Shown: positions 25,762 to 33,746, numbered from the stretch's first letter. The stretch is 64,000 nucleotides of DNA from Rhodospirillaceae bacterium (GCA_002737725.1 NSIP01000008.1:37138-101137), one strand, 5' to 3'. Program-made: numbers and translations. The notes: generated by a model not told the origin, from the sequence alone.

Positions 25762-25905
25762 TCCTCTTTCCTCACGCTATTTATTGATTGGGATGACGCA
25801 ATTCGAGATGTTCGTGTCTTAACGGATTCATCTGCTCAAGGCTGCTGCGATTATTCCCGGCTTCCCTAAAGCGACAGCGTGGTAACATATCCCCCAGGGC
25901 TTGGC

Positions 25906-25961
25906 TAGTGGAGCGGATTTGACATTCACACCCCTATCAGGGGCGGAATTTGACACCACAA
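25906..25961 (+). repeat. Dispersed repeat, copy A
   Basis: The element begins TAGTGGAGCGGATTTGACAT and ends GGAATTTGACACCAC, 8 bp short of the fabG stop codon. It shares GTGGAGCGGATTTGACATTC with the copy near 33.75 kb and nearly all of it with the copy near 62.3 kb. Here the second half repeats GCGGATTTGACA in direct rather than inverted orientation. A small perfect hairpin CCCCTATCAGGGG lies between the halves. Confidence 0.7.
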
Positions 25962-25968
25962 AACGCAC

Positions 25969-26706
25969 TCAAATCATTGCCATGCCGCCGTTCACATGCA
26001 GCGTTTGTCCTGTGACATATGCGGCTTCCGCGCTGGCCAAATACGCAACCGCCGCACCGATGTCTTCGCCCGTTCCCATCCGCGCCAACGGAATAGATTC
26101 TGTAATGCGCTTGCGTTGATCATCGGTCAGCCCATCTGTCATCGCGCTGACAATAAAGCCCGGCGCCACGGCGTTGACCGTGATGTTGCGGCTGGCAACT
26201 TCTTGCGCCAACGATTTCGTCAACCCAATCAGCCCTGCCTTTGATGCCACATAGTTGACTTGACCCGGATTACCGGTGACGCCGACAACGGAGGAAATAT
26301 TAATGATGCGCCCGAAGCGACGTTTCATCATACCCTTCACTGCCGCGCGGCTGAGCCGAAATGCCGTGCCCAGATTAACACTCAGCACATCCCAAAAGTC
26401 CTGATCCTTCATGCGCAAGATCAATCCATCGCGGGTGATGCCTGCATTGTTGACCAGAATATCCAACTGCCCCATGGCCGCTTCGGCATTGGGCACCAAT
26501 TTTTCTACGCCTTCGGTATCAGTGAGATTGCACGCCACCACATGGGTGCGTTCTTTCAGTTCGCCCGCCAGCGCCTCGAGCGCTTCGATGCGCGTCCCAT
26601 GCAATGCAACGCTGGCCCCTTGCGCATGAAGCGCTTTGGCAATGGCCCGACCAATGCCGCCGCTAGCCCCAGTAATCAAAGCGCATTTTCCGGTGAGATC
26701 AAACAT
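25969..26706 (-). CDS. fabG: 3-oxoacyl-[acyl-carrier-protein] reductase (FabG)
   Basis: The 245-residue SDR enzyme reduces 3-oxoacyl-ACP with NADPH. It has the glycine motif TGASGGIGRAIA (residues 12-23), the NNAG motif at 86-89, catalytic Ser 138/139 in INISSVVGVTGNPGQ, and Tyr152/Lys156 in NYVASKAG. The C-terminal TGQTLHVNGGMAMI is typical of FabG. It starts 28 bp after fabD and is in the fatty acid cluster, which separates it from the two unassigned SDR genes in this window. Confidence 0.97.
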   Translation of the reverse strand: MFDLTGKCALITGASGGIGRAIAKALHAQGASVALHGTRIEALEALAGELKERTHVVACNLTDTEGVEKLVPNAEAAMGQLDILVNNAGITRDGLILRMKDQDFWDVLSVNLGTAFRLSRAAVKGMMKRRFGRIINISSVVGVTGNPGQVNYVASKAGLIGLTKSLAQEVASRNITVNAVAPGFIVSAMTDGLTDDQRKRITESIPLARMGTGEDIGAAVAYLASAEAAYVTGQTLHVNGGMAMI

Positions 26707-26734
26707 GAGGCTGCTCCTGAAGAAAAGCGTTGGG

Positions 26735-27679
26735 TTAAACGCGTTTCAAAAACTCTTCGACGTCTTTCGGCCCCTGGATACTGATGCCGACCAGATCACC
26801 ATGGATACGCTTGGCCAGCCCCGTCAACACTTTGCCTGCGCCAATTTCGATCAACGTATCGACACCCGACTGAGCCATAAACAGAACGCTTTCGCGCCAC
26901 CGCACCATGCCCGTGACTTGCTCCACCAACAGGCGACGGATATCGGCGGGGTCAATCGTGGTTCGGGCGGTGACGTTGGCCACGACCGGCACGACCGGCG
27001 CCAGAACCTGAACGTTCGACAAGGCCTCGGCCATCACATCGGCCGCAGGTTTCATCAGCGCACAATGGAACGGCGCACTGACGGCGAGCATAATCGCGCG
27101 CTTGGCACCTTTGGTTTTGGCAATTTCAATAGCGCGCTCAATAGCGGCGGCATGGCCTGAAATGACGACCTGGCCAGGCGCGTTGTCATTCGCCGCTGCG
27201 CAAATCTCTTCCGGGTTAGAGGCTTCGGCTGCAACCGCTTGAGCTTGATCAATCTCGAGACCCAGTAACGCGGCCATGGCTCCCTCGCCGACTGGAACGG
27301 CTTTCTGCATGGCTTGGCCACGCGTCTTTAACAGGCGTGCCGCATCAGAAAGCGACAACGACCCAGCAGCAGCAAGTGCTGAATATTCACCGAGCGAATG
27401 GCCAGCGACATAGCGCGCCTTCTCACGAATGGTGATTTTGCCCTGGCGTTCAAGCACACGCATGACCGCCAAGCTCACGGCCATCAGCGCGGGTTGGGCA
27501 TTCTCGGTCAGCGTTAAGTCGGTCTCGTGGCCCTCGAACATCAGTTTCGTCAGGTTTTGCTTCAGCGCGTCATCGACCTCGCCAAACACTTCGCGGGCCT
27601 CGACAAAAACCTCGGCCAGTTCCTTGCCCATCCCGATGGCTTGCGAACCCTGACCTGGAAATACAAAGGCGCAGTTCAT
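26735..27679 (-). CDS. fabD: Malonyl-CoA:ACP transacylase (FabD)
   Basis: The 314-residue protein loads malonyl groups onto ACP. Diagnostic parts are FVFPGQGSQAIGMG at the N-terminus, the nucleophile Ser95 in VAGHSLGEYSALAAAG, and the catalytic His in SAPFHCALMKPA. It is the first gene of the minus-strand fatty acid cluster. Its promoter must lie in the 230-bp gap shared with the divergent DUF2975 gene. Confidence 0.97.
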   Translation of the reverse strand: MNCAFVFPGQGSQAIGMGKELAEVFVEAREVFGEVDDALKQNLTKLMFEGHETDLTLTENAQPALMAVSLAVMRVLERQGKITIREKARYVAGHSLGEYSALAAAGSLSLSDAARLLKTRGQAMQKAVPVGEGAMAALLGLEIDQAQAVAAEASNPEEICAAANDNAPGQVVISGHAAAIERAIEIAKTKGAKRAIMLAVSAPFHCALMKPAADVMAEALSNVQVLAPVVPVVANVTARTTIDPADIRRLLVEQVTGMVRWRESVLFMAQSGVDTLIEIGAGKVLTGLAKRIHGDLVGISIQGPKDVEEFLKRV

Positions 27680-27776
27680 TCGATCTTCCTTTCGCTGCTT
27701 TGCGGACTGGCCGAACCGCTAGTTTGGTGCGGCGGGCTGAGTGCTGGGAAATGGCCGGAGTGTCAAGGCGGGGCAG

Positions 27777-27804
27777 AGGCCCACACAAGGGGTTGGGCCT
27801 TTTT
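27777..27804 (+). terminator. Terminator-like hairpin in the fabD/DUF2975 divergent region
   Basis: AGGCCCA (27777-27783) can pair with TGGGCCT (27794-27800), and five Ts follow. This has the form of a short plus-strand intrinsic terminator, yet no plus-strand gene lies directly upstream. It could end a leader or antisense transcript, or be coincidence. The DNA from 27830 to 27890 is very AT-rich and probably holds the promoter of the DUF2975 gene; I cannot fix the -35/-10 boxes. Confidence 0.3.
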
Positions 27805-27909
27805 GAGTTGCTTACGGTTTCCCACAAATCATTCTTTGTAGTAATTAATTATTGTTTTATATTAATTTATACTTGTTGCTATTGTTAACCTGCCACAGGT
27901 CAAGGCCCG

Positions 27910-28455
27910 ATGACGGATCTGCAACTTTTAAGTGCCTTCAGCCGCTTTTTGGGCTGGATCTGCTTGGTATTGATGACTTTTTTGCCCGCCTCAGTTCTGG
28001 CCTGCTGGATCTATTTTGACGTCTTTGGTCCTGGGATCACCGACCGCCTGGGTCTCGCGCGAACCTACACCATCCCTGTCCAACTCATGCACCAACAAAT
28101 CGTGCTCGGCATCGCCGTCATGATGGTGCCCGTGGGCATTATGATGTTCGGGCTATGGAACTTGCGCCACCTGTTCGTGGGCTTAAGCGCAGGACGCATC
28201 TTCACCTTAGAAAATACGCGCGCCTTGCGAATTTTTGCCTGGTCCGCGATGGCCGTCATCATCGTGCGGTTTTTTACCGATGGCCTTCTGAGTTTCGTGC
28301 TGACGCTGAGCAACCATCCGGGGCAGCGTTTGTTGGCGTTAAGCTTATCAACCGAGCAACTCGTGGCATTGTTTGTAGGTGCTGTTTTCGTGGTCATCGC
28401 GCGCGTGCTTGAGGAAGGCCGCAAGCTTGCCGACGATAACGCCTCGATTTTGTAG
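27910..28455 (+). CDS. DUF2975 domain-containing membrane protein
   Basis: The 181-residue protein has four predicted membrane helices (about 14-35, 65-85, 110-130 and 148-165). The loop NLRHLFVGLSAGRIFTLENT is typical of DUF2975, in which the F..G.iFt.eN segment is conserved. Function is unknown. DUF2975 genes are usually followed by a small XRE/YozG-like regulator, and that is the case here, 10 bp downstream. I infer a regulator/membrane-partner module. Confidence 0.85.
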   Translation: MTDLQLLSAFSRFLGWICLVLMTFLPASVLACWIYFDVFGPGITDRLGLARTYTIPVQLMHQQIVLGIAVMMVPVGIMMFGLWNLRHLFVGLSAGRIFTLENTRALRIFAWSAMAVIIVRFFTDGLLSFVLTLSNHPGQRLLALSLSTEQLVALFVGAVFVVIARVLEEGRKLADDNASIL

Positions 28456-28465
28456 GGCACAATAC

Positions 28466-28726
28466 ATGGCGATTATTGTGAACCTCGATGTGATGATGGC
28501 GCGCCGCAAAGTAAAGTCGAAAGACTTGGCGGCCTTTGTCGGCGTCACCGAACAGAACATGTCACTGCTCAAATCCGGCAAGATCAAAGGTGTGCGCTTT
28601 TCCACGCTTGATCGGATTTGCTCGTATCTCAACTGCCAGCCTGGCGACTTGCTGGAACATCGACCGACGGGGCCGATTGAGGATGATCTGGCGCCAGCGT
28701 CCCGACACCCCGAAGCCGCGGAGTAA
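28466..28726 (+). CDS. XRE family (YozG-like) transcriptional regulator
   Basis: From the ATG at 28466 the product is 86 residues, nearly all a helix-turn-helix domain. MAIIVNLDVMMARRKVKSKD leads into LAAFVGVTEQNMSLLKSGK and FSTLDRICSYLNCQPGDLLE. This is the short HTH_26/Cro-type form that pairs with DUF2975. An upstream extension in the same frame overlaps the DUF2975 gene and lacks similarity. It may control its own operon, an inference from the usual behaviour of such pairs. Confidence 0.88.
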   Translation: MAIIVNLDVMMARRKVKSKDLAAFVGVTEQNMSLLKSGKIKGVRFSTLDRICSYLNCQPGDLLEHRPTGPIEDDLAPASRHPEAAE

Positions 28727-28730
28727 ACCG

Positions 28731-28970
28731 ATGACCCGCACTACCGTTGAATTGTCAGTCACCGCTACCAGCGAGGAACTCGCGTTTCTCTCGGCGGCGG
28801 CACAGCGCCGCCGGATGTAGCTGCGTGATTTTTTACGAATTCAGGTGATGGCTGCAGCCAAGCTTGCCGCCACATCCGAGAAAGCCAGCCCTGCCGGCGC
28901 CAGCTCCACAAGCCAAGGGTTGACTGAGAGCTTTGTGCCTGGTGCCCTTAAGCCCGCTTTTTTGCCATAG
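28731..28970 (+). pseudogene. Small gene interrupted by one stop codon (possible ribbon-helix-helix protein)
   Basis: An ATG at 28731, four bases after the XRE stop, opens MTRTTVELSVTATSEELAFL and SAAAQRRRM. A TAG at 28818-28820 interrupts. The frame then continues LRDFLRIQVMAAAKLAATSE to a TAG at 28968. Joined, the two parts resemble small ribbon-helix-helix or DUF1778-like DNA-binding proteins, which have a stretch like FL..AA..RGMSLRDFLR. The serine expected where the stop lies would be TCG, a single C-to-A change from TAG. The last 35 residues are Ser/Ala/Pro-rich. A 29-residue product from the first part, or re-initiation after the stop, is also possible. Confidence 0.5.
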
Positions 28971-29029
28971 GTTACTGGACGGCTTGTTTAACACATTAAT
29001 TTATATGGCTATTTAATTCTGCGACGACC

Positions 29030-29057
29030 TTGTACGGGATCGGCAAGTGTGTATATT
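29030..29057 (+). promoter_or_regulatory. Putative sigma-70-type promoter of the rpsF operon
   Basis: TTGTAC (29030-29035) and TATATT (29052-29057) are separated by 16 bp. Transcription would start near 29064, leaving a leader of about 95 nt before rpsF. The position just before a structured leader and the closeness of the boxes to consensus support the call. Confidence 0.55.
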
Positions 29058-29090
29058 CCGCGCCTTCCATAGCTCCTTGCCGGGTCATCT

Positions 29091-29139
29091 TTGGTCTCGG
29101 CTATGTCGGGCGCCGATTGTCGGCGACCAGACGAGACAA
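29091..29139 (+). promoter_or_regulatory. Structured mRNA leader of rpsF (candidate S6:S18 autoregulatory element)
   Basis: An outer stem pairs TTGGTCTCG (29091-29099) with CGAGACAA (29132-29139) with one bulge. An inner perfect hairpin has CGCCGA and TCGGCG (29111-29116, 29120-29125). The ribosome binding site AAAAGGAG (29143-29150) lies just after the outer stem. Many bacteria carry an S6:S18-binding leader before rpsF; position and shape agree, but I could not confirm the conserved protein-binding bulge. Confidence 0.4.
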
Positions 29140-29159
29140 TCCAAAAGGAGTAAAGAGCA

Positions 29160-29726
29160 ATGGCTTTATACGAAAGCGTTGTGATCGCGCGCCAAGATCT
29201 CTCGACTGCACAGGTCGATACACTCGGCGACGAGCTCGCAAAGATCCTGACAGACGGCGGCATCAAAGTCGCAAAGCGCGAGAATTGGGGCCTTCGCTCC
29301 TTGAATTTTCGCATCAAGAAAAACCGCAAGGGTCACTACTTGCTGTTCAATCTCGACGGCCCGTCTTCTGCGGTTGTTGAGTATGAACGTCGCATGCGCA
29401 TCAACGAAGACGTGTTGCGTTATCTGACTGTGAAAGTCGAAGAGCTTGAAGAAGGTCCTTCGGCCATTGTGCAAAACAAAGATCGCGGCGAACGTGAAGA
29501 ACGCGGTGGCTTCGGTGGCGGTGGTCGTGGCGGCTTCGGCGGTGGCGGTGGATTCGGTGGCGGCGGTGGTCGCGGTGGATTCGGCGGTGGCGGTGGCGGT
29601 GGCGGCCGTGGCGCTGGCGGCGGCGGTGATCGCGGCGGCTTCGGCGGAGGTCGCGGTGGCGGTGGTCATTACGACTCAGGCCGGCGCTCATCTGCTCCAG
29701 GCTCAAGCGACGGAACGGGAGCATAA
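29160..29726 (+). CDS. rpsF: 30S ribosomal protein S6 with a long glycine-rich tail
   Basis: Residues 1-100 are ordinary S6: [40 protein letters not shown] and [21 protein letters not shown]6 binds 16S rRNA together with S18, whose gene follows 3 bp later. The unusual part is the tail from about residue 113 to 188, built of [12 protein letters not shown] and RGG units with a final [18 protein letters not shown]. Alphaproteobacterial S6 often has a C-terminal extension, but generally a charged one. A Gly/Phe/Arg tail of this kind resembles RNA-binding RGG boxes. The GGT/GGC-rich DNA (29505-29672) is repetitive and may vary in length between strains. The strong ribosome binding site AAGGAG fixes the start. 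Confidence 0.93.
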   Translation: MALYESVVIARQDLSTAQVDTLGDELAKILTDGGIKVAKRENWGLRSLNFRIKKNRKGHYLLFNLDGPSSAVVEYERRMRINEDVLRYLTVKVEELEEGPSAIVQNKDRGEREERGGFGGGGRGGFGGGGGFGGGGGRGGFGGGGGGGGRGAGGGGDRGGFGGGRGGGGHYDSGRRSSAPGSSDGTGA

Positions 29727-29729
29727 ATC

Positions 29730-29966
29730 ATGGCCAAAACACGTCGTCCATTTTTTCGCCGTCGCAAGTCCTGCCCGTTCACGGGCGTGAATGCGCCAAA
29801 GATCGATTTCAAAGACGTGCGGTTGCTGTCGCGCTACATCTCCGAGCGCGGCAAAATCGTACCTAGCCGAATCACAGCGGTGTCGACCAAGAAGCAACGT
29901 GAGCTCGCACGCGCCATAAAACGCGCGCGCTTCCTTGCCTTGCTGCCTTACGTCATTGCGACCTGA
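29730..29966 (+). CDS. rpsR: 30S ribosomal protein S18
   Basis: The 78-residue basic protein reads [40 protein letters not shown] and [19 protein letters not shown], a complete S18. It forms a dimer with S6 in the 30S platform and is encoded directly after it. The start and length are normal. Confidence 0.98.
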   Translation: MAKTRRPFFRRRKSCPFTGVNAPKIDFKDVRLLSRYISERGKIVPSRITAVSTKKQRELARAIKRARFLALLPYVIAT

Positions 29967-29973
29967 TGCGAAA

Positions 29974-30005
29974 CGGGACAAGCCCCCTGATGGGGCCTTG
30001 TCCCG
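29974..30005 (+). other. Intra-operon hairpin after rpsR
   Basis: CGGGACAAG-CCCC (from 29974) pairs with GGGG-C-CTTGTCCCG (ending 30005): a 13-bp stem with one bulged base and a small loop. There is no T-run after it. It may protect or attenuate the rpsF-rpsR part of the message relative to DUF2232 and rplI. Confidence 0.5.
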
Positions 30006-30012
30006 GTCACTT

Positions 30013-30966
30013 ATGAACCGCTCCGTGCTCTGGGCTGCTGCGGCTGGCGCTTTCGGTGCCACACTGATGGTGGCAGCACTCCAGGGCTCAGTGTTCGGGG
30101 TCACGTTCGGGCTTTTGTTTTCATCATTGCCGTTGGCGATGGTGGTGTTGGGCTTAGGGCCCGCTGTGCTGCCGGTGGCAGTGATGAGCGGGGCGGTCAC
30201 AGTCACCGTTCTGACGGGATCATTCGTTGGGCCGGTGATTTACTTCCTGAATGATGTTCTGCCCGTGGCGTTTCTCACGCGCCTGATCAGAACACCGCCG
30301 GGAAGCTCTGTGACCAGGAGCGTAGTTATTGGCCGAAGCGTGACATTTCTGGGGCTGCTGGCCGCGGTTCTGGTGAGTGTAATTTTGGTGTCGCTGCCGA
30401 TAGGCCCAGAGGGGCTTGAAGCGACATTGAAGAATGAGATTGAGAAAGCGCTGAGCGAAGTTGTGCAACGTGCAACCGCTGATCCCGCCCGAGTGGCGGC
30501 GGCGCTTGAGACGCTGAAGTCCACGGCAGTGTTTTTGCCGGGTGCGGCGGGATGGAATTGGTGCTTGCGAGCGATTGCAAGCGCTGCGGTGGCCCAGGCG
30601 ATTTTAACGCGCATGAGCCTCGCACTGGACGTAACGCCTGCGTATCGCCAGATGGTGGTGCCGGGGTGGTTCCTGGTGGTGTTTTGGGCGACCATCATGA
30701 TTGGATGGCTTGTCTCCGGTGATGTTGGTTTCATTGCCAAAAACGCAGCGGGAATGTTGTGTTTGCCATTGGTGATGCAGGGCCTTGCGTTGGTCCACTG
30801 TGCGCTGGGGCGAAAAGGAAATGCCGGCTTCTGGCTGGTAGGATTTTATATGCTAGCTGTATCAACGGCGACGGTGTCGTTAGCAATTTTAGTTGGTGTC
30901 GGTGTGGCGGATCATTTTTTAAAGCTGCGCGAGCGGATGGCCGCTCCGCCGCAAGGAGGCGTGTGA
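30013..30966 (+). CDS. DUF2232 family membrane protein
   Basis: Starting at the ATG at 30013 gives 317 residues with about eight hydrophobic segments, for example FGLLFSSLPLAMVVLGLGPA and LAAVLVSVILVSLPIG. It belongs to the DUF2232 (YybS-like) family, of unknown function, commonly placed between rpsR and rplI in alphaproteobacteria, exactly as here. The stop codon overlaps the rplI start as TGATG. Residues 130-180 form a soluble helical segment with many charged residues, probably outside the membrane. Confidence 0.87.
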   Translation: MNRSVLWAAAAGAFGATLMVAALQGSVFGVTFGLLFSSLPLAMVVLGLGPAVLPVAVMSGAVTVTVLTGSFVGPVIYFLNDVLPVAFLTRLIRTPPGSSVTRSVVIGRSVTFLGLLAAVLVSVILVSLPIGPEGLEATLKNEIEKALSEVVQRATADPARVAAALETLKSTAVFLPGAAGWNWCLRAIASAAVAQAILTRMSLALDVTPAYRQMVVPGWFLVVFWATIMIGWLVSGDVGFIAKNAAGMLCLPLVMQGLALVHCALGRKGNAGFWLVGFYMLAVSTATVSLAILVGVGVADHFLKLRERMAAPPQGGV

Positions 30967-31553
30967 TGCAAGTTATTCTGTTAGAGCGAATTGAGCGCTT
31001 AGGCGCATTGGGTGATGTGGTCAACGTGAAGCCTGGCTTCGCGCGAAACTTCCTTCTTCCACGGAAGAAGGCCTTGCGCGCGAACAAGGACAATATGACC
31101 TACTTCGAAAGCAAGCGTTCCGAATTGGAAGCGCTGAACGCGAAGCATCGCGACGAAGCCCAAGGGATAGCGGGCAAGCTGGACGGCTTCAAGCTGGTTT
31201 TAGTGCGTCAGGCAGGCGAAGGCGGTCAGTTGTACGGTTCTGTCAGCGCGCGCGATATCGCCGACGCACTGATCGAGCATAAATTCAAAGTTGAACGCAC
31301 TCAAGTTGTGCTGGCCAATCCAATTAAAGTCTTGGGCGTGACCAAGATCCCGGTTCGACTCCACGCGGATGTGAAGGTAATTGTCGAAGTGACCATCGCC
31401 CGCTCGATGGAAAAGGCTGATTTGGAAGCCGCACAAGCCGCCAGCATGCTTGAGCGCCCAGAAGACGCCGAGAAATTGCTGGGCGCGCCTGCTCAGCCTG
31501 AGGCGGAGGGCGCAGACACTGCTACCGATGAAGAAGAAGCGTCGGCCGCTTAA
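30966..31553 (+). CDS. rplI: 50S ribosomal protein L9
   Basis: The ATG at 30966 overlaps the DUF2232 stop and gives 195 residues. The N-terminal domain MQVILLERIERLGALGDVVN, VKPGFARNFLLPRKKALRAN is unmistakable L9. A connecting helix (FESKRSELEALNAKHRDEAQ) and the C-terminal rRNA-binding domain follow. The last 45 residues are an acidic, Ala/Glu-rich tail ending TATDEEEASAA, as often seen in this group. It is the last gene of the S6 operon; a strong terminator follows. Confidence 0.97.
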   Translation: MQVILLERIERLGALGDVVNVKPGFARNFLLPRKKALRANKDNMTYFESKRSELEALNAKHRDEAQGIAGKLDGFKLVLVRQAGEGGQLYGSVSARDIADALIEHKFKVERTQVVLANPIKVLGVTKIPVRLHADVKVIVEVTIARSMEKADLEAAQAASMLERPEDAEKLLGAPAQPEAEGADTATDEEEASAA

Positions 31554-31579
31554 GCCTTTCTTCCTGACATGTATTTGAG

Positions 31580-31615
31580 AACCGGCGCAGGCAACCCCTG
31601 CGCCGGTTTTGTTTT
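31580..31615 (+). terminator. Rho-independent terminator of the rpsF operon
   Basis: AACCGGCGCAGG and CCTGCGCCGGTT form a perfect 12-bp stem (31580-31591 with 31597-31608) around a 5-nt loop, followed by TTTTGTTTT. It lies 26 bp after the rplI stop codon. Confidence 0.93.
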
Positions 31616-31697
31616 AGGCGTTATCTTTTTTCACCTGTGGATCGCACCCCGTTGACGCCTATATAACGGGCTCACCGAAAGGTTTGAGGCCAACACC

Positions 31698-32684
31698 ATG
31701 ACTGAACAAATTCCCGTCACCGTTCTGACCGGCTATCTCGGCGCAGGTAAAACCACGCTTCTGAACCGCGTGCTGTCAGAGAACCACGGCAAAAAATTTG
31801 CTGTGATAGTCAATGAGTTCGGCGAGATCGGGATTGATAGCGACCTCGTCGTCGGCGCCGACGAAGAAGTCTTCGAGATGAACAATGGCTGCATTTGCTG
31901 CACGGTGCGCGGCGATTTGATTCGCATCATCGGCGGACTGCTGAAACGCAAAGGCAAGTTTGACGCTATTTTGGTCGAGACCACGGGCTTGGCCGACCCC
32001 GCCCCTGTCGCGCAAACGTTCTTCGCCGACGAAGATGTGAAACGGCGCACAAAGCTCGATTCCGTGTTGACGGTGGTCGACGCCAAGCACGTTTTACAGC
32101 GCCTGGAAGACAGCCCCGAAGCGGCTGACCAAATCGCGTTCGCCGATGTGTTGTTGCTCAACAAAGTCGACGCCGTGACGCCCGATGAGTTGGCGGCGGT
32201 CGAGCGCAAGCTTCGCGCGATCAATCCCTTTGTTAAAATTCATCGCACCGAGCGCTGCGCCATCAGCCTTGATAAGATTCTCGATCAAGGCAGCTTCGAT
32301 TTAAATCGCATAGTTGCGCTTAAGCCAGAATTTCTGGGTGATGATCACCACCACGACCATGGCGAAATGAAACACTATCACGACGAAAATATGGATAGCG
32401 TGTCGCTGAGCACCGCCAAACCATTGGATCCCGGCAAATTCAATACTTGGATCAACGATGTGCTGATGTCCAAAGGCCCCACCATCTTGCGCGCCAAAGG
32501 CATTTTGAATTTGGCTGATGCCGACGCTCGCTACGTCTTCCAGGCTGTGCATATGATGTCAGAGGGCGCGTTCGCAGGGCCGTGGCCTGCCAAAGATAAA
32601 CGAAACAGCCGATTGGTTTTCATTGGCCGCGAGCTTGATGCCGAGGCGCTCAAACTGGGCTTTGCCTCCTGCCAGATGGCGTAA
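31698..32684 (+). CDS. CobW/ZNG1-family GTP-binding metallochaperone
   Basis: The 328-residue G3E GTPase has a Walker [16 protein letters not shown] (residues 12-26), the metal-binding CxCC motif in [13 protein letters not shown], the Walker B region [11 protein letters not shown] and NKVD for guanine. A His/Asp-rich insert [18 protein letters not shown] lies at about 214-231, and the CobW C-terminal domain follows. Such proteins insert or deliver metals, most often zinc; cobalamin synthesis is unlikely because no cob gene is near. A short inverted repeat CCCGTT/AACGGG (31648-31670) upstream could be an operator but does not clearly match a Zur box. The WD40 gene follows 6 bp later. Confidence 0.9.
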   Translation: MTEQIPVTVLTGYLGAGKTTLLNRVLSENHGKKFAVIVNEFGEIGIDSDLVVGADEEVFEMNNGCICCTVRGDLIRIIGGLLKRKGKFDAILVETTGLADPAPVAQTFFADEDVKRRTKLDSVLTVVDAKHVLQRLEDSPEAADQIAFADVLLLNKVDAVTPDELAAVERKLRAINPFVKIHRTERCAISLDKILDQGSFDLNRIVALKPEFLGDDHHHDHGEMKHYHDENMDSVSLSTAKPLDPGKFNTWINDVLMSKGPTILRAKGILNLADADARYVFQAVHMMSEGAFAGPWPAKDKRNSRLVFIGRELDAEALKLGFASCQMA

Positions 32685-32690
32685 TCGGGA

Positions 32691-33743
32691 ATGACGTCGA
32701 GCGCGCCATTGGCGGAAAGCAAGGGTCTGTCGTGGGCGCTTGATGCCTATGTTGTTGGGGCCGCCGCCACACCCGATAGCCGTTATTTTGTCTGCTCGAT
32801 GGGTGACGGCACGGTGTGCGTACTAGATCTCACGGACGCCGCCGCGGGCTTTAAGACCTACGACATTCACAAAGGCGGATCGCTGTGCTTTGCGCCCGAT
32901 ATTGAAGCTGGTGCGCATCTAACGGGCGGTGATGACGGCAAGCTGATCAAAGTGGCGCTCGATGGCGCCACCGAGATTGTCGCCGACTTGGGCCGCAAAT
33001 GGATCGAGCACGTCACCACCCATCCCGAGACCGGCTTTCGCGCTTATGCCTCTGGCAAAGAAGCTTTCGTGCTGGGAAAGAAAAAGGGCGACGATCCGCG
33101 CATCATCAAGCTCGAGACATCGGTGGGCGGGCTAGCGATCAATCCCAAAGGCAAGCGACTTGCCATCACGCAATACAATAACGTCAACCTGTATTGGCTT
33201 GCGGCCAAAGAAGGCCTGCCCCAAGCGCTTACGTGGAAAGGCTCTCATCTCCACGTCACCTGGAGCCCTGATGGCGATTATGTGGTCACGACCATGCAAG
33301 AAAATGCCCTGCACGGCTGGCGATTGTCGGATGGCCAACATTTTCGCATGGAAGGTTATGCAGCAAAAATTCGCAGCCTCTCCTTTGCCAAACGCGGCCA
33401 ATATTTGGCCACGGGTGGGGCCGACACCGTGATCTGTTGGCCGTTTACGGGCGGCGGACCCATGGGCAAAGCACCTTCGGAATTCGGCGGCATCCTGAAC
33501 GGACCGCCCGTCACCGCAGTTCTGGCCCACCCGAAGTTAGATGCCATCGCGGCAGGCTTTGAGGATGGCAAGGTGATTGTGGGCCAACCGGGCAGCACGC
33601 GCGTGATGCCCATCGTCACGCCCGCCAAAGATCAAGAACCCAGCGCAGTCTCTGTCTTGGCGTGGACCCCCGACGGTGATCGTTTGTTGGCAGGCACCGA
33701 AGCGGGCGACGTGCATGTCGTCGATTTCCGTTCGCTCTCGTAA
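32691..33743 (+). CDS. WD40-repeat protein paired with the CobW gene
   Basis: The 350-residue protein has no signal peptide and is a beta-propeller of WD40-like repeats: SRYFVCSMGDGTVCVLDL, NPKGKRLAITQYNNVNLYWL, SPDGDYVVTTMQENALHGWR, RGQYLATGGADTVICWPF and TPDGDRLLAGTEAGDVHVVD. These proteins are scaffolds with no catalytic residues. The 6-bp spacing after the CobW GTPase implies a joint role; CobW next to a cytosolic WD40 protein recurs in alphaproteobacteria as far as I know. I infer a partner or client-recognition subunit for the metallochaperone. Confidence 0.88.
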   Translation: MTSSAPLAESKGLSWALDAYVVGAAATPDSRYFVCSMGDGTVCVLDLTDAAAGFKTYDIHKGGSLCFAPDIEAGAHLTGGDDGKLIKVALDGATEIVADLGRKWIEHVTTHPETGFRAYASGKEAFVLGKKKGDDPRIIKLETSVGGLAINPKGKRLAITQYNNVNLYWLAAKEGLPQALTWKGSHLHVTWSPDGDYVVTTMQENALHGWRLSDGQHFRMEGYAAKIRSLSFAKRGQYLATGGADTVICWPFTGGGPMGKAPSEFGGILNGPPVTAVLAHPKLDAIAAGFEDGKVIVGQPGSTRVMPIVTPAKDQEPSAVSVLAWTPDGDRLLAGTEAGDVHVVDFRSLS

Positions 33744-33746
33744 CAG

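Noticed and set aside
29166..29669. Minus-strand open frame of Ala/Thr repeats opposite rpsF
   Set aside because: It is the mirror of the GGT/GGC-rich S6 tail; low complexity and no start signal. The plus-strand S6 body is certain.
29505..29675. Possible CRISPR or VNTR array
   Set aside because: The repeats are only GGT/GGC codon runs inside the rpsF coding frame, with no regular repeat-spacer pattern.
31652..31670. TTGACG as -35 box for the CobW gene
   Set aside because: The TATATAAC that follows is only about 8 bp away, too close for a -35/-10 pair, and nothing suitable lies 16-18 bp downstream.
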